Source: Steinernema hermaphroditum
Taxonomy: Eukaryota; Nematoda; Chromadorea; Rhabditida; Steinernematidae
NCBI GenBank assembly: GCA_030435675.1
Contig: CM059625.1
Coordinates: forward strand, 12,834,001-12,898,000
Reading direction: 5' to 3'
DNA length: 64,000 bases
Shown here: in pieces, positions 61,273 to 64,000 of the stretch
Layout of the letters: each line of letters starts with the position of its first letter
Numbering within the stretch: position 1 is the stretch's first letter
Position numbers and translations under genes: made by a program
The notes under the pieces: model-generated
Told to the model about the DNA's origin: nothing
What the model saw: only the letters and a program-made list of their open reading frames with translations
Databases searched by the model: none

Positions 61273-63672
61273 TTACAGCTGGTTCTGCGAATTTACCAAG
61301 TCGTAGTACACTCCCTTTAACTTCATTAGATCTGCGTGCCTCCCGCTCTGAAACAGGCCCGTGCAATACAAAGAAGATGTATTTGAACTTACTTCTTGGA
61401 CTCGTTTTCCTTTTATAACAACAATTTCATCGGCGTTGCGAATCGTACTCAGACGGTGTGCAATGATAATTACAGTTCGTCCACGCATTGCGTTATCAAG
61501 TGCTTCTTTAACCTACAAGTGACAGTTTAGCATAGCGGACGGATTACGAAACATACCACTCGTTCACTTTCGCTATCTAGGGCACTAGTGGCTTCGTCGA
61601 GAATAAGAATTGGTGGGTTTTTCAGCAAGGCCCGGGCAATTGCTATTCTCTGCTTTTGTCCTCCACTCAAAGTGACACCTCGCTCTCCCACTACGGTATC
61701 GTATCCATGAGGGAATTTGGAAACAAAGTCGTCAGCATTTGCCAACCTTGCTGCTTCACGTACTTCTTCATCTGTTGCATTCAGCTTTCCATAACGAATG
61801 TTTTCAGCAATGGTAGTTCCAAATAAAACAGGTTCCTGTGAAATAATGCCGACTGTGTAACGTCTCAACCACTGAAGATCCAGCGTTTTTAGATCTTTTC
61901 CATCCAATGTTATTGAACCTTTGGTCGGTTCGTAAAATCGTTCGATTAGGGCGGCAATTGTGCTTTTGCCTTCACCCGACGGTCCGCAAAGAGCTGTAAT
62001 GCATCCAGGCTGGATAACAAGGTTCAAACCATCAAAGACGACGTGACCAGGGCGTGTGGGATACGTGAAGGAAACGTCATTGAATCTAATTTCTCCCCAC
62101 AGGCTGTGAAATGGAATTCGCTGATAACCGCCGTTTGTAGTCATCGGCATGAGGTTAATGAACTGAAGAAAGATAGACCATTAGGCGATATCAGCACACA
62201 ACTAACCTCGAAAACTCGAGCCGCAGAAGTCCAGCCTTTCACAGCACTTCCGAACACAAGGGAGAGTTGTGACAGCGATTTCTGTATCGTTTGAGCCGTT
62301 ACAAGAAAAGACATCAGTCCTCCAGGAGTCATCTCGTGATTGACAATGAGAACAGATCCTCCATAAAGTACAGAGAGAATCACGCCTAAATCATACACAC
62401 ATACGCACTCTGCAAGAGAAATAATTAGTGCACACCATTGAGGAAGAAATTTGTTGCTCCTTGGAATAGGCCGATACCTAAGCCCAGCCGCTCATTAAGA
62501 TTGCGAGTTTTTTCGATTTCCCGACCAAATAGCCTAAACAGAAAAGTAAAGTATAGTTCAGGTAGACGATGCTGACTAACGAAAGTTCGGCATCCTCCAT
62601 GGCAAAAGCTTTCACGGTTCGAATGTTCGAAAACGCTTCGTCAGCGACCGCAGAAGCAACCGCATTCTGAGCCTGAGCGTGTTTACTCAATTCGCGAAGC
62701 ACTGCTCCACACAATGTTCCAATGCCGATTACCACAGGGATAACACTAATGGTGAGCAAAGTCATCTGTGGTGATATCATTATGAGAGAACCAATGCAAC
62801 CTCCAGTCTAAATTAATGAAACTGATATTATATATTCTCACATGACGAGTGCAACTTACTTGAGCAAATGTGCGAAGACCCTGAGAAACGGTCAATTTAA
62901 AACAACTTTTGAATTCCTGAACGTCACCGTTTAGCCGAGCACTCAGTTCTCCCGTTCTTTGTGCGTCGTAGAAACTCATATCCTGGTGTAACAGACGATC
63001 GAAGAGCTGCATTCTCAAGTCGCTGGCCATGCGCTCGCCAAGAACAGAAAGGAATGCGATGTACGAGGCAGTGAGAAGAGCTTGAACCGCATAAAGTCCA
63101 ACAAGACGAAATGCGACTGGCTTCAACTCGGCAAGTGACAAATTTTCAGCCGATTCTTTTGCAATGTATCCTGCTATAACATTCACGAGCTGACCGAGTG
63201 TGATCGGTAACTGAATATTCACGACGGCGGCAAGGACTGCACTCTGAAAATACACATGAATTTCATGATCGCCTACCGAACTCACATACGATAACCGCTG
63301 CTAACAACCATGGAAAGTACGGCCGTAGAAGACGCCAAATTTCGCCAAATGTCAGCTTATATTCCGGCTGTGCACGGTATTCAGACAGTAAATGGTCACT
63401 TCTTTTTGTGACATGTCCGCCAGACTTACATTGCGCAAATCTAAAAAACGTATGTATCTACAATAAAAGAGAATAATAATTAACCTCAAAAGTGGAGCCG
63501 AAAAGCTAAGAGAAAGACCCGTTAAACGAAAAACTCGAAAAAGGTTGGTAGACTTAGCAGGTGTCCGCAGCCATTCTAAATTTCGGGAGGAAATGCTCTT
63601 CGTGATGGCCCGGAGAGTTGGATTCAACAGTAACTGAGAAGTTGTTTTCGACCGAATCAGTGACAGGAGCAT
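61273..63672 (-). CDS. abcb8: ABCB8-type mitochondrial ABC half transporter
   Basis: Nine exons (63485-63672, 63290-63440, 62860-63243, 62581-62807, 62436-62533, 62207-62385, 61557-62162, 61393-61512, 61273-61347) encode 675 residues. A basic, Ser-rich N terminus suggests mitochondrial import. The six-helix domain includes [38 protein letters not shown] and VRDE-like [16 protein letters not shown], all close to ABCB8. The nucleotide-binding domain has Walker [10 protein letters not shown] near residue 469, Q-loop SQEPVLFG, signature [10 protein letters not shown], Walker [13 protein letters not shown] and H-loop IAHRLST, so it should be active. ABCB8 sits in the inner mitochondrial membrane and is linked to iron export and the mitoKATP complex. 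It functions as a homodimer. Confidence 0.94.
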
Positions 63673-64000
63673 GATTATAGAGCATTCCTGAAATGCAGGA
63701 GATCAGAAATATCAAAGGTGGCATCTGCTAAGATTATTAAACGGCGATCGGAGTGTTAAGTAAACAGTAATGATGCATATTCTATCATGTTCGTCAATGC
63801 AGTAGTGAACATTAGCAAGTATTATCGTGACTTAACACTTAACAAGTAGAACGGATCATAATAAGACTGAAAATGCGCATAGGACGTAAGCTTTACACAC
63901 ATTCATGATGGCTTATTTATGATCAAGTAGGTCATTCTAATCAGTTGACTATAGCGGCGCAACAGAGAAACCGTCGGGTCACCAGCTCCAGCAAACTGAC
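63673..64000. other. Window end, upstream of ABCB8
   Basis: AT-rich, likely the ABCB8 promoter. No gene seen. Confidence 0.4.

Noticed and set aside
63430..63484. A 27-nt intron plus a 28-nt exon in ABCB8
   Set aside because: A normal 44-nt intron (63441-63484) with continuous coding beyond gives the same frame and a better protein.

Overview
The window is nuclear DNA of a compact animal genome, most likely a nematode. Coding regions are split by very short GT-AG introns, most of them 43 to 51 nt. The gene set includes characteristic worm genes: a stomatin/SCP2 protein of the UNC-24 type, MEC-17 tubulin acetyltransferase, a SLO-1 BK channel, a SNF-type GABA transporter and an EGL-18/ELT-6-like GATA factor. 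The moderate base composition and tiny introns make me think of an enoplean (Trichuris-like) worm, but that placement is inference.

Layout. 1.6-3.0 kb: GATA factor (+). 4.1-10.8 kb: slo-1 (-), with a pair of equal-length alternative exons. 13.0-14.5 kb: quinone oxidoreductase-like MDR protein (+). 14.7-16.2 kb: geranylgeranyl diphosphate synthase (-). 16.8-19.0 kb: SART3-like U4/U6 recycling factor (-). 19.9-20.6 kb: ARF1 (+). 20.9-21.8 kb: MEC-17/ATAT1 (-). 22.9-23.6 kb: a small unrecognised gene (+) with repeated SxIP-type motifs. 25.1-25.5 kb: Ly6/uPAR-like secreted or GPI-anchored protein (+). 25.7-31.1 kb: UPF2/SMG-3 (-). 31-34 kb: gene-poor, with an inverted-repeat element. 34.3-35.4 kb: small secreted cysteine-rich protein (-). 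36.3-36.8 kb: hAT-like MITE. 37.9-40.6 kb: GABA transporter (+). 41.4-42.4 kb: caveolin (-). 45.2-46.7 kb: UNC-24 (-). 47.0-48.2 kb: CTU1 tRNA thiolase (-). 48.6-51.0 kb: acyl-CoA dehydrogenase of the ACAD9/VLCAD type (+). 51.9-53.3 kb: PA2G4/EBP1 (+). 54.6-56.7 kb: IFRD1-like (-). 61.3-63.7 kb: ABCB8-type mitochondrial half transporter (-).

The stretch from 53.5 to 61.0 kb is the accessory region. It holds two arrays of the same 36-bp minisatellite family, one containing a 62-bp-arm palindrome. It also holds a pair of 474-bp direct repeats with about three differences, a 485-codon Gag-like reading frame, an intact histone H2B-derived reading frame, and dispersed fragments of the H2B leader. 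This region and the SxIP-motif gene are the best candidates for something undescribed.

There is no single pathway here. Several genes act in neurons or muscle (slo-1, mec-17, snf, cav, unc-24) and several in RNA metabolism (SART3, UPF2, CTU1, PA2G4). I placed exon borders by hand from GT/AG sites and reading-frame continuity. They are precise where phase and homology agree, but no transcript was available.
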